DNA of 40,602 bases from Verrucomicrobiaceae bacterium (GTDB lineage: Bacteria; Verrucomicrobiota; Verrucomicrobiia; Verrucomicrobiales; Akkermansiaceae): contig JAIYDP010000092.1 in NCBI GenBank assembly GCA_027487435.1, positions 1 through 40,602 on the forward strand. The letters are read 5' to 3'. Below the pieces are notes generated by a model that was not told where the DNA came from, made no database searches, and saw only the letters and a program-made list of their open reading frames with translations. The translations under genes and the position numbers were made by a program. Positions 1 through 9,990 of the stretch are shown here, piece after piece (position 1 is the first letter of the stretch; every line of letters starts with the position of its first letter).

Positions 1-3000
1 CACTGCAATTCCCTCCCCCTCTCCCTCCCCGTATTCCCCGGCGATTATTCCTTTGTTTCCCTGCCCGCAATCCCCCCCCCCCCCCCCATTGTTCCCACGC
101 CGGAGCCGAAGCCGACGCGTGATGTGTTTCTAGCCCCCCCCTGGCTTGAGCCCTTTCTCCTCCGTGTCAACCCGGACGGCTCCGTCCCAACCGATAGCCT
201 CCTCTCATCTTTCCTCAGGCTCTGCATCCTCTTCTTAATATCTCTTTTCTCCATTTTTCTACTCCTTAAGCTAGGCATTGACCCCTCCCTTCACTATTGG
301 CCCCAATCTCTTGCTGCCATTCAGACTTCTTACTGGGCTGTTTTCATTCCAATGTGGATCGGATCTGGCATCGGCCTTGTCGTCGTCATTCTATTTTTAG
401 CCACATCACACTATGAAGGGCCGCGGTATGCTGTCAAAGGCGTTATATCCCGCGCTGGCCCATCCACAACCTTGCTTTATTTCAACCCCCCCTTTGCCCT
501 CTCTTACATTCTCATCGCTACAAAATGCCAAGAGGCCAACATGTCCGCCCTAACAGCCCTCTCCCCCGCCCTCATCCTCTCCGCCGTCGCAGCCTTCGTC
601 TCCATCGCATACGCCGCGTACGCGGACTCGGGCCGCTGGCGCAAGCTCTCGTTCGCTCTCTTTTCTGCTCTTTTGTTTATTTTTCTCTTCTTTGTGGGCG
701 CTCGCATTGACGGCTTGACGACATGGCCATGGCCTGCCGTCGCCGCGCCGCTGTGGGCGATTTGTGCGTTAATATTTGCCCGCGCTGCTGTCGACATTCG
801 CCTTGCGACGGCAAGGGCGTCACCTCCAAACGCCACACCCCTCCCCATCACGTCATCCTTCGGCGCGGCAACACACGTAGCATTGGTCGCCGCAGCTGCG
901 GCGTCAGTCACGTCGGCGCTTCAAAAGGGCCTTCCCCGCACATTGTTGGACCCGACGGCTGGCATGGACCGCGCATTCATCCCCATTTTTCTTCTCTTTT
1001 TTGTGTTTTTGGTTGGCTTCGTCGCCGAGGCGTTCGCCGCGTTGTCTCGTCGCTGGACGGTCACCTCCTACTTCGCACTCGCCCCAATTGACCAACCCGT
1101 CGGGCCGACAGACGATGCCGCGACGGAAATGGAGGAAGAGCCATCAACGAGCCTTCCAACCACTGCGCAGGTGTCCTCCGCGCACGCCCTCCGCACGATC
1201 GGCTTTCGCTTCGAAGGGCGTTCATCAGCCACCATCCGCTACTTCGTCCGCGCGCTGCTGGCTGGGTTTGGGGCGCTGCTTGTGCTCAAGATCGAGATTA
1301 ACCCCGTGCGCGACGGGTGGCCATCCCCGTGGCTGTTTGATGCTTGGAAGCTGTCTTGGTGGTGGATTTTCCTCCCCTTGTGGCTCATCGACATCCTCTT
1401 CGTCTTCACAGCCCTCAACTTTGTCGCCGCCGTGGCCACCGTCGGCTCCAAGCGCGCCGTCTCGTCGCTCGTCACCCGCTCAGGCATTTGGTCAACCGCC
1501 TTCTTCGGGTCCACGTTTCTCCTCGTCACACAAGTCTTCGTCGCCCTTCGCCTCGACCTTGCCGACGGAAGGGTCACCCTCCTCGACGCCTTCGTCCCCC
1601 TCATCGTCGGCGAGGCCCTTGCGCTGCTCGCGTCTCTCCTCTTCCTCCAGCTCTCCCTCATTGGCGTCGCAGCGTTTGTCTCCGCTGCCTTTTTATGTTT
1701 TACCGTCATCCTTGGCCTTCGAGTCGACGGCGTCATCTCCGCTCCTTACGCCGTTGTTTTCATCCCTCTCTGGGCGGCTCTCTTTCTGATCGCTGCAATC
1801 TCCGTCACCACCATCGTGAAGTCGCTGCGCAGTCCTTTGCCGGGCCTATCATCGGCCATCTTCGCCCTGCTTGACGTCTCGGCCATAACCGCCGTCACCG
1901 CCATGCTTTCAGCGCGCCTCGATGGTGTCTCGTCCTTGCGCGTCGTCGAAATTGTCTCCCCCCTCTTCGCCCTCGCCATCGTCCACACCATCATCCTTCC
2001 GATCTCAGTCTTCGTCTCCCCCCCCTCTCCCCACCCAGTCTCTGCCAATCGTTCCGAGCCCGGCCTCCTCCCGAATCCTCCCTCCCCCGCGGGCAAGTAC
2101 TCAATGACCATCTCCTGGCAGCCCCACCGCCTCTACTCCTCCCTCGTACCTGTTGTGTATAGCGTCGAAGTGCGCCGCGATCGCGCGACGCGTTGGGTGC
2201 TTTTGAATGCGTCTCGCCGATGTCGCGTGCGGGTGGAGGACTTGGCGGTTGGTCACACGTACCGCTTTCGCGTCATCGCGTACGATGCCACGGGGCGCAT
2301 GAGCACTGCAGCCCTCAGTGAGGAAGTCCACGTCAAGAGCGACGGTATTTGAGGCTTCACGGCTCTGACGATTCAGTCCCATCCAAAGTCGCGTTACCCG
2401 CCATCCGCCAGATTGTCACGTCCCCCGCGTCAGCGGCCGTGACATTGGCGTGGGCTGTCGGTGCGGACAACGGCAGTCCTATCACCGAGTATGTCCTCGA
2501 GCTTGCGCCAGACGATCTGCCTGACGAAGCCTTCGCGGAGCGATTCCGAGGGCGGGAGGTTGAGGTGCGTCTTGCGGGGCTAGAACTCAACAAAAGCTTC
2601 CGCGTTCGAGTAGCTGCGCTGAATGGTTTGTGCCCGTTTTTCGCGCACTCACGCAGCGTAGCGAATGGGCGAGGCCCGTACAGTGACGAGTTGCTTTTCA
2701 GAACGACGGAGGCGTCGAGCGCAATCGGTGAAGCGGCCACACACTCGCTTGTTGACTACCTAGTCGCAGAGGTGTTTGAGTCGTCCCCTCCCACTGCAAC
2801 CGAGCGGTCTGCGTTAGATGTCCCGATCGACAACGAGTTCGATCAAATGGACCCTTTCACCCCACGCTTTGTTGGCGCAACGACCCGACAATACAACCCC
2901 CCCCCCCAGCGAATCACCTTCTCCAACCCCACCGACGGGATGCAAGGGCAATTTGAGTCTCTCGAAATTCGCTCCCGCACGCCTGTTTCCGTCGCCCAAA

Positions 3001-3155
3001 TCCCTTCACGAGCCGGCACGTGGGCGGGGATGGAGCGGCCCCCTCCGAGAATGGAGTCGGGGGGTGGCGTGTGGGGAGGGTCTTTGCGGGCGGGGCTTTA
3101 TGGCAGTGGGGGACGTTTGGCGAATTCGATTGTGCTTGAAGAGACGCTCGTGTAG
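1..3155 (+). CDS. TMEM185-like multi-pass membrane protein with duplicated module and two C-terminal FN3 domains (5' end unresolved)
   Basis: The open frame runs from at least position 124 to a stop near 3155 with one 32-nt intron (2345-2376). Splicing joins a G to TC, restores the frame and gives about 999 residues. No in-frame ATG explains the start: the frame is open upstream of the GTG at 124, so the true start or a 5' exon may lie further left. The first two thirds is hydrophobic with roughly 14-16 membrane segments. A TMEM185-type signature (basic or acidic loop, then W-x-VF-x-P-x-W) recurs four times, for example WAVFIPMW, APLW, WIFLPLW and VFIPLW, so the module appears duplicated in tandem, with copy 2 starting near residue 355. 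The tail holds two fibronectin-III-like domains (conserved Trp, YxVE and YRFRV strands), followed by a Pro/Gly-rich end. Function unknown. The TMEM185 assignment is fair and the FN3 calls are good. Confidence 0.7.
72..87. repeat. Poly-C homopolymer run (16 C)
   Basis: Sixteen consecutive C residues lie just upstream of the first gene. Further C runs of 10-12 occur at 2897-2907, 26118-26129, 28174-28183 and 28600-28609. Two of the runs inside coding sequence encode Leu-Pro-Pro-Pro, and the 26118 run is the pyrimidine tract of an intron. The length is easily miscounted by sequencing. Confidence 0.95.
2345..2376 (+). other. 32-nt intron in the TMEM185/FN3 gene
   Basis: The intron begins GTATTTG and ends TTCAG. 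Without its removal the frame meets a TGA at 2350-2352, between two FN3-like domains. Removing exactly 32 nt joins codon G|TC (Val) and continues the frame into the second FN3 domain. It is a good example of the dominant intron size in this window. Confidence 0.85.
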
Positions 3156-3304
3156 GATTTGATTGGATTGTTGTACTTGATGTTATTATGTCACATGATG
3201 AGGTATAATGTACAAATGGACTGCAGGCGACGGATCAACAGAGGATGCACGAGGAAACAAGATGGGGCGCCTAGCCACGGCCAGAAGGAGATGGGAGAGG
3301 TGGA

Positions 3305-4515
3305 TCAAAACATGACGGGCCAAAGGCTTGTGGCCCCGTCCATGTAGACCCAGTATCGCGCAGATCGAATCGGGGTGCGGCAGAGCGGGCAAGTGGCCTG
3401 ACGAGAAAACCTGCGCGAATTTGAGGAAGCAAGAGGAGAGGAGTTAAACCATTGCGTGACGCAGTCGCGGCAGAACACGTGGTTGCACTCCAGGCAGACG
3501 GGGATGTTCATGGCTTCTTGGCAAATGGGACACGACCCATCGCCCCCGGCTTCCTCGTCGTTGACGGCTGTGTAAGCCGTGTTCTATGAGGGTGTAAGGG
3601 TTGTGCAAAAGGTCCATGGACGCGAGTTGGGAAGCAGAGGGAGTTAAATGACGTTGACACAAACCGGCCGACGTCGGACGCCAGCCCCAACTTGAGTGCG
3701 AGGTAGGCCCCTGCGGTGAGGGAGGAAACGAAGCTTCTGCCGTCGCGGATGAAGTAGACGTACCACACGGGGACGGGGGCGACGTAGCGGGTCAAGCTGC
3801 TGATGGCTTCGATAAGAACAAGAGCGTTCGGCTGAGGTGTTGGAGGTTTGATGGGATTAAAAACTGTGTTGGGGTACTTTAGGATTCGGAAGGAGATCAT
3901 AAACGCGAGGGCTTTGAGGAAAAGCGCGACGAAACGAGTTGCAAAATCTGCGATGGAGACAGCCCAGAGACAGTTCCAAAAAGACCACGGGTGCAGTGGG
4001 GAGTCAAAATAAAAGTACTGGACGAGATCTTCTCGTTGGAAGAGGGCCACAAGGATGAGGAGCTGGAGGGACACGCAAAACATCAAGATGACCATGGAGA
4101 CGATAGGAGCTGCCTCCTGTTGCGGTGAGGTGCATTCTGATCAACTCTACTTTGAGGCGGACTTGTTTTCGAAACGTTACATTTGCGAGGGAGAGGACGA
4201 CGAAGTGCCAGAAGTACATCATGATTCCTGATTCGATCAATGCGGTCATTGGCGCTCACCTTGAATATGTTCCACTATAAATGTCGATATGAAAAGGAAA
4301 CAGAACGTTAGAGTGTAGACAACCCATCGTGCAAACGATCGAAAATCTCCAGCACCCGTGGCGTTGGCCGCTTGGTCTTGCTCTGGGGAAGCTGGATTTT
4401 CCTCAACGGGAGGTCCATCTGACAATAATGTAGTGCGGAGCCACTCCGCAATCATCGAGGTTCGGCTCATCGATTGATCTGGAGGAGGCGCGGCTTCAGG
4501 GACTTCCTCAGACAT
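3305..4515 (-). CDS. RNFT1/RNFT2-like membrane RING-finger E3 ubiquitin ligase
   Basis: Five exons joined by introns of about 32, 34, 38 and 39 nt give a continuous 355-residue protein. The N-terminus is acidic and soluble (starts MSEEVPEAAPP). It is followed by about five or six membrane segments, with a central block (IADFATRFVALFLKAL, then VAPVPVWY) that matches the RNFT family. The C-terminal C3HC4 RING reads CPICQEAM, CLECNHVFC, CVTQW, CPLC, and is followed by the family's end motif W-x-DGATS. RNFT proteins are ER-membrane ubiquitin ligases linked to ER-phagy and quality control, so an ER role is likely here. The third intron's 5' site (GTCCAT) is weak and could differ. Removing the fourth intron joins QW directly to FSRQATCPLC and gives a tighter RING. 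Position 4515 is a clear ATG. Confidence 0.85.
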
Positions 4516-4715
4516 GTTTTGGAGAATGCTAACAAATAATCTCTAACAGTTCGCTGCAACATCAGACTGCGTCATCTTTTTGTTTAATATTCAAAAGCTC
4601 ATAATCATTCAAACTCATATTCCCAATTTTGAATTTAAATCGACGATCATGGTGACATGTTCTGCATTTTTTCCTAACAGGTATTGAAGTAGTTAGTTTA
4701 GTTTTCAGGAAACGG

Positions 4716-5132
4716 ATGCCGCCCAAGAAGAAAGGCGGCGGCGCCAAGAAGGCAAAAAAGGTTGAGTATGACACATCGGTTGAAGCCTGTGCGCCATTCG
4801 GATTTCTGCCGAATGATATAGTGGAGACTCCTTTGGGTTTAAAGGTTGTCATCGTCGGTGTGAAACTTGCGAAGCCTGACGACCCAACTACAGGAAGGCT
4901 ATGGGCCATGTACAGTGCAAGTTGCGCATCCCCACTTGGTCCCAAGAGTGCTGAGGAGTTTGCTCATCGTGGTTTCCGAAGAGCGAGTCTAACAGAGCAC
5001 ATTCTTCGTGATCACAAGGAGACGATGGCGAAAATCGAGCGCATAAAGCAGGCAGGCATCAAGGCTCTCATGCCGAAACCGCCCAAAGACAAGAAAAAGG
5101 ATGGCAAGAACGATGGCAAGAAAAAGAAGTAA
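4716..5132 (+). CDS. Small Lys-rich-ended protein of unknown function
   Basis: Single-exon frame of 138 residues with an ATG start and no intron needed. It begins with a basic Pro/Lys/Gly stretch (MPPKKKGGGAKKAKK) and ends in a second Lys-rich tail. Between them lies a compact domain with alternating hydrophobic residues: FGFLPNDIVETPLG, then KVVIVGVK, then GRLWAMYSASCASPL. The pattern of Val-rich strands with a G-x-LW-x-Y segment resembles a small beta-barrel (SH3-, Tudor- or KOW-like), but I do not recognise a named family. Both tails could bind nucleic acid or act as localisation signals; this is inference. It lies about 200 bp from the divergent RNFT start. Confidence 0.65.
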   Translation: MPPKKKGGGAKKAKKVEYDTSVEACAPFGFLPNDIVETPLGLKVVIVGVKLAKPDDPTTGRLWAMYSASCASPLGPKSAEEFAHRGFRRASLTEHILRDHKETMAKIERIKQAGIKALMPKPPKDKKKDGKNDGKKKK

Positions 5133-5264
5133 TTAGTGAGTCATGAGATTTTGTACATTAAACCCCCCGTTGTGAAGTAGCCGTCAGCAGATTCCGCCAC
5201 GCAAGGGGTTCACATCAACATATAACCATGTCATAATAAACATCACGAGAAGCTCAATCCGACA

Positions 5265-7642
5265 TCATTTCCTCTGCGCCTTGAAATCAAGAATCCTCGC
5301 GTTCCTCCTGACCGCCCGCCGCAATTGGTCCGCATTGATGGCGTATGCATTGCTTCGATCGGCAAGAAAGCCTTCCAACACCTTGCGGCTCATTATCTCG
5401 TACCGAGCGAGACCAAACACGGCCAACGCGATTGCAAACGGGACCAACGGGTTCGCAAGGACCTGCACGATGCGGGCGGCCACGGATGACGTTTGGATGG
5501 CGTCATACACGCACGATGACGCAGACTGACTCAAAAATACATTGATCTTATTGGATGTGATGGGACACGTCGTGCTGCCTCCGGTCGTGCACGTTTGGGC
5601 ACCGGCGACGCAACATTCGTAATTTTGCCTTGTCGAGTACACCTTGACGTGTCAGGTGGCTGAAAGAAGGGGCAGGGTACGACGAAGAACGTGTAGTAAT
5701 ACGCGACGAGGGCCATGGCCATCGTTGCGGTGTAGACGATCATGAAGAACGATCCCAAGTCCTTTGCGCTCCACGGCTTCTGCGGCTTTTCATTGAAGAG
5801 CTTTAAGACAAGGTAGTCGACGAGAAAGGAGATGAAGAAGAGTGCGACGCCGAGCAATGACGAGATGGGGAAGTAGGGAAGGGCAAACCAGAGGAGGAGC
5901 TGCTGGTAAAGGACTTTGATGACGAAAGGGGGGACATCAAATTCGACTTTCGCACTCGCGGGCTTCTTGAGGATCTTCGCAAAGACAACAAACCGGAGGG
6001 CGTTGATGAGAAAGTTGGACGCGATGCCAATGATGACGTCGATGGCAAAGAGCTGGAAGAACTTGGCACCGACCTGGTCCTCGCAGAAGTCAAAATCGCA
6101 GTCTCGCTTTTGAATGTTGAAGAGCCCCGACGGCACAACCTCGATGAACATGAACACAATGGCGGCCTGAACGAGCGCGGACAAGATCTTCCCGAGGTAC
6201 AATCTTCCCACTCGCATCTTCAGCGCGAGAGCGGGGTCATCCCACCGCTCGATCGACACGGCGAGGGCGGTTATTTGCGGAAGAAGGGCGTTGATGGCCG
6301 TTGGCGTGATGGTCGGGATGAGGCTCATGACGAACGAGGTCGTATTGGAGGAAAACACAAACGTCGAGTAGACGATGCCAACCCACCCGGCGCCGATGAG
6401 GACCATATTCAAAAGCAGCCCACCGGCTCGACGGCCGTAAAGGGCGAGCTTTTCGCTCTGCGTCCGCGCTTTCACCCGCTGGCGGATCGTGTCTTCTGAG
6501 AATAGTTCCTTCAGCTTGCTGGCGACCGCTGCGGAGATGTCGGCGGCTCGCTGCTCAGTGTTGACGCCAAAATCAACGCCAGAGAAGACGTTTGCGGCGT
6601 AGCGAGAGGCGTTCTGGTCTCTTTCGGAAAGCTCGACGACGAACTTGGCGCGATATTCTGAAACGAAGCGAAGGAGAGAGGACATGGCGATGTAGAGGAT
6701 GCAACAGAGGAAGACAAGCGCGTAGAGGAGAGAGCCTTCGAAGCCGGAAAAAACGAACCAAGCGGGGTACAAGGAAGAAATGAAGCGGAACGTCTTGCCT
6801 GCGGAGACGCTGAGGTAGGCGTTGTAAACGACGACGCCGCCCCACAGGACGGCTTGGAAGAGTGCGTTGAGGATCATCCAGCGGAAGAATTTGAAATAGA
6901 CGGCGATGCCGCTGCCAAAGAGGGACTCCGCGTGCTCCACGGAGCTTTGCATGACGTCGAAGATTCGAAAGAAGCGCCCGATGCGGTTGGAGATAACAAA
7001 CAAAGCGGAGGAAAGGGAGCCTCGCTCTTTCGCCCCGTCCTCGTTGTGGGCGTTGACGTCGTCGTCAACAAAATCGACCCCTGCTTCGAGCGCCCTTTTC
7101 TTTGCTTCTTGCCGCCGCTTTATTTCGTCAAGGCGCTTCATTTTCTGCGCGGCGGAGATGGCTGACGTGTTGATTGCCCCCCCTCCTTGCGCGAGGTTTT
7201 CAGCTTCCTTCTCCTTGATAATCTTTTTCAGCTCATCTATCTCGCGCTTAATCTTTGCGTTGGTGTCCTGGAGATGTTTGCCTTCCTTACGCACAGCTTG
7301 AGTTGTGTCCAGAACAGATTTCAGCGCGGCTTCGGCGTCTTGAATGGCTGTTTCGATGCCACTTGCTTGGGGAAGAATGAAGACAGCATCTCTCTCCAGG
7401 GGTTCAGTAGGATTCATGTCGTCTGTTGATATGAATCCAAGACTCGCTTCATCCTGTCGAGGCTTCAATGGCCCATAAACCATTTCAATGCCCCTCAGGG
7501 GAGCAAACGAACCGGGCTTTGATGTGTCGCCGACTTGAAGGAACTGATCAGAAGGCTCGGATAGGATGACATCGGGTTCAAATCGAAGGTGCCCGGAGAA
7601 GCTTGGATCAATCTCAAGAAACTCTATCTCATCATCCATCAA
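5265..7642 (-). CDS. TMC-family (transmembrane channel-like) membrane protein
   Basis: Two exons separated by a 38-nt intron (5643-5680) give about 779 residues. Residues 1-210 are soluble: acidic at first, then a coiled coil near 100-190 rich in K, E and A. About eight to ten membrane segments follow. The TMC signature region is visible: the SLIPTITPTAINALLP helix, then an IERW loop, the acidic Cys-containing loop before VGAKFFQLFAIDVIIG, then FDVPPFVIKVLYQQ-LLW, and the KPW motif before the next helix. The spliced end adds a Cys-rich extracellular loop (ECC, QTC, TTCP, SSC), one more membrane segment and a basic tail. TMC proteins form mechanosensitive or leak cation channels in animals; here the role is inferred only. 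Only 29 bp separate its start from the end of the PI4K-like gene upstream. Confidence 0.8.
5643..5680 (-). other. 38-nt intron in the TMC-like gene
   Basis: Reads GTACCC...CAAG on the minus strand, phase 0. Without splicing the frame ends about 35 residues later in a basic, non-conserved tail. With splicing it enters a further Cys-rich loop plus membrane segment and basic tail. Confidence 0.75.
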
Positions 7643-7671
7643 CCTCTAACAAATTCGTAAAATATTTGTTA

Positions 7672-8994
7672 TCAAACCGAAGCGGAGATTTGACTGGAAA
7701 TGAGACATTGAGCATATTTGATGAAGAATGTCTGATATGCAGCGTCGTCTATGGCGTCAACTTCATCACTCTCGCACTCCAAGGACGAGACTGAGTCGTC
7801 TTGCCAAGGACTGCAGGGTGTGAGAGAATCGGGCTTGGGTCGATACTTTGATAGAGGGTAGAGTCTCTTGGGGCTCATGATATCTCGAAACAAGGGGCTT
7901 TCGAAAGAGGCACTCTTCCTACAACGTTGGCTACAGGATTTTTTAGCAGACTGAATTCTTGGTGTTTGTCCCATTTCTACGCGCTGCTTGTATCGTGAGA
8001 ATGCTCTCCTTGCGCTTCTTCTCGCCTCGTCAATGGCCTTCTCTAATAACGAAGGCTCATCCGGGGATTCATCGTCTCTTCGGAAGAAAGTCGCAATTGC
8101 GTGGATGGTCCAGCCAGCCCTCAGTCCCGCTCGCAGGGCGATATTTGCGGCGACAAACAGCATCACGCAGACGGTTCGGATATTGAAATGACTCTTGAGC
8201 AGCTCCGCCTCCGCTGCCATGTCGGCTTGGAGACACCTTTGTTTCAGCGTCTCGTCAACAGGTTTGCGAATCTGCATGTGTCATGGCAACAAGAAAATGC
8301 GGACTTGGGGCCAGCGATACCACTCCCAGCTATCTCGATTGATGTTTAGATCATCAGGAAGACAGAATCCGTGGTCAATGGGACACAGGATTCGGCCGGG
8401 GGACTTGACCAAGATATTCAAATCGTTTCGGTCCATGTTGAGGATTTTCAAATCCAGGAGAGCCACCTTCTGCACCTCAAAGTCTGAAAATACCGAATTG
8501 GAGAAGTCTTGGGCAGCTTCTGCTTCTGCGACAAACTCTTGCAGGGAGCCAACTTTCTTGTGAACGGTTCCTCCGCCGTAATTGAAAGAAGGGTGTGCAA
8601 GCGTTGCGCGTATTGTTGGAGGGACCCCTGCAAATCGGCCAAAGTCGAGGACGTAGGCAATGACTTCCCGAACGTGTGCCTCTCCCGACACGAACCCATG
8701 CACGATGCTCTCTTGTCCTAGATTACCAACAAACCCACGAGGGTTGTGTGGAGCATACGCTTCTTCGTCGAGGGGCTTGAATATCGCAACGAACGCTTTC
8801 CTCTCATCCCGGAGGAAGTAGGACCCGCTTGTTCCCTCGTCAGCAAGGCGAGGGGCAAGACCCGCACGTAATCCCGCGCGAACGGTAGCCACTAGCCTCC
8901 GTATTCGATCTAGAGTTGTGGTTAGCAGTGCTTTGCGCGCTCCTGGACCATTTACGTACGGCTCGTCTCGCACGTCGATCTTCAGGTCAGCCAT
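7672..8994 (-). CDS. Phosphatidylinositol 4-kinase of the gamma/type-II class
   Basis: Two exons with a 33-nt intron (8272-8304) give 429 residues. Start chosen at the ATG of MADLKIDV (8994); the frame is open further upstream, but that stretch overlaps the divergent neighbour. The kinase core shows the nucleotide-binding loop GTSGSYFLRD, the Lys strand FVAIFKPLDEE, NPRG, the REVIAYVLD-F helix, GVPPTIRA, the GSLQEFV motif, the catalytic LNMDRNDLNILV, and the metal-binding PIDHGFCLPD, followed by WEWYRWPQ. These are hallmarks of plant and protist PI4K-gamma proteins. After the splice the C-terminal helical segment (AGLRAGWTIHAIATFFRR) also matches that class. The usual N-terminal ubiquitin-like repeats of plant members are absent. 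In some PI4K-gamma members protein-kinase activity is reported instead of lipid-kinase activity, so substrate is not certain. Confidence 0.85.
8272..8304 (-). other. 33-nt intron in the PI4K-gamma gene
   Basis: GTCCGC...TGCAG on the minus strand, phase 0. It joins YRWPQ to IRKPVDE and links the catalytic exon to the C-terminal helical exon, which otherwise look like two separate genes. The 5' site GTCC is unusual but recurs in other introns of this window. Confidence 0.8.
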
Positions 8995-9023
8995 TCGAAA
9001 CCACGTGACTTCATTTTTTTGAA

Positions 9024-9990
9024 ATGGATTTGAAGGCTGTTGTTTCTCGCGTGTTGACTGCGGCAATGGTTGAAATGATTCCAGCTCTCTGCGATAAGAT
9101 TGTTGCGGCAATGCAAGCAAGCGTGGTGTTGAAAGAAGACAAATGTTGCCAGACTGCCGGCGACGTGGAAGTGGATGCGCCGATGTCCGTCTCCGAAGCA
9201 GCGCGTACCGACGATGAAGAGTATGTGGATGCCTGTGAAGAATTTTACTCTGCCCCAAATTCTCCCGTAGAGGAAGCTCCCACTACGGAGCTGGACTACG
9301 CCAAAGAAAACATCTCCACGCAAGTTTTCGTGACCTCAGGGAAGGCCCGAAAAGTTCGCTACACGGACGAAGAGGACCAGCGAATCATCTCTTGGGTCAG
9401 TGAAGCGTCAAAGAGAGGGCTGAGCCACTCTGGGCAGATGCTCTGGACTCAGGCAGAGGCTGCTGCTGTACGAAATCGCTGCAATTTCGTCTGACCCCGT
9501 CCCAAAGGTAACTGCCCATTCGTGGCAGAGCATGAGAGACCGCTACTTAAAGAAGATTTTGCCAAGCTTGAAGGAGCCTCCCGCTCGTTCGACTCCCCAA
9601 CCCTTCGCCCTCGTCTCGCCAACGCGGAAGCGGAAGCCTGTGCCAGAGGCCTTGCGGCGGCTGATCGCCGCCGGACAAAAGTGGCGTTGCGAAAGTTGCG
9701 CAGGCGAATTAGAGGCCACGTTCGAAGTCGACCACACCCGCCCTCTTTGCGAGGGTGGAGCAGACGACGTCTCAAACATGCGCGCACTATGCCCCAACTG
9801 CCACGCGAAGAAAACGCAATTGGAGCGCATGCGGCGGAGCGCTGCCTGGCGAGACGCAGTCAAGACCTTTAGTACATCGAGCTCTTTGCCATCATCGCAG
9901 CAATGCGGGCCCTTCACCAGTCAGACTCCAAACGAGGAAATTCCCCTTACTTTTGAGTCATGTCCTCAACCTGTTCCAGATCCTTGCTAG
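9024..9990 (+). CDS. Rap1-type Myb domain fused to an HNH endonuclease domain
   Basis: Two exons with a 40-nt intron (9468-9507) encode 308 residues. Residues 1-110 are acidic and probably disordered. Residues about 108-160 form a Myb/SANT-like helix set: RKVRYTDEEDQRIISWV, then GQMLW, then, across the splice, HSWQSMRDRYLKKIL. HSWQSMRDRYLK is typical of the TERF2IP/Rap1 Myb domain. A basic Pro-rich linker follows, then an HNH domain at about 205-255 with WRCESC, FEVDHTRPLCEGG, SNMRALCPNCHAKK: zinc Cys pairs, the DH pair, the N and the final H are all present. The tail is Ser/Pro-rich. Rap1 Myb domains bind DNA or telomere proteins; HNH domains cut DNA. The intact catalytic residues suggest an active, DNA-targeted nuclease, which is inference. 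Only 29 bp separate its start from the divergent PI4K start. Confidence 0.8.
9468..9507 (+). other. 40-nt intron splitting the Myb domain
   Basis: GTACGA...CAAAG, phase 0. The unspliced frame stops at a TGA within the intron. Splicing joins the helix ending TQAEAAA to VTAHSWQSM and so completes the Rap1-like Myb domain and links it to the HNH exon. Confidence 0.85.

Noticed and set aside
504..2382. Several long frames overlapping the TMEM185-like gene on both strands
   Set aside because: High-GC shadow frames, rich in Arg, Ser and Pro, with no domain; the membrane-protein frame is the coherent one.
2349..3155. Separate plus-strand gene starting after the TMEM185-like frame
   Set aside because: It starts at a TTG inside a 32-nt intron; splicing makes it the continuation of the upstream gene, with FN3 domains on both sides.
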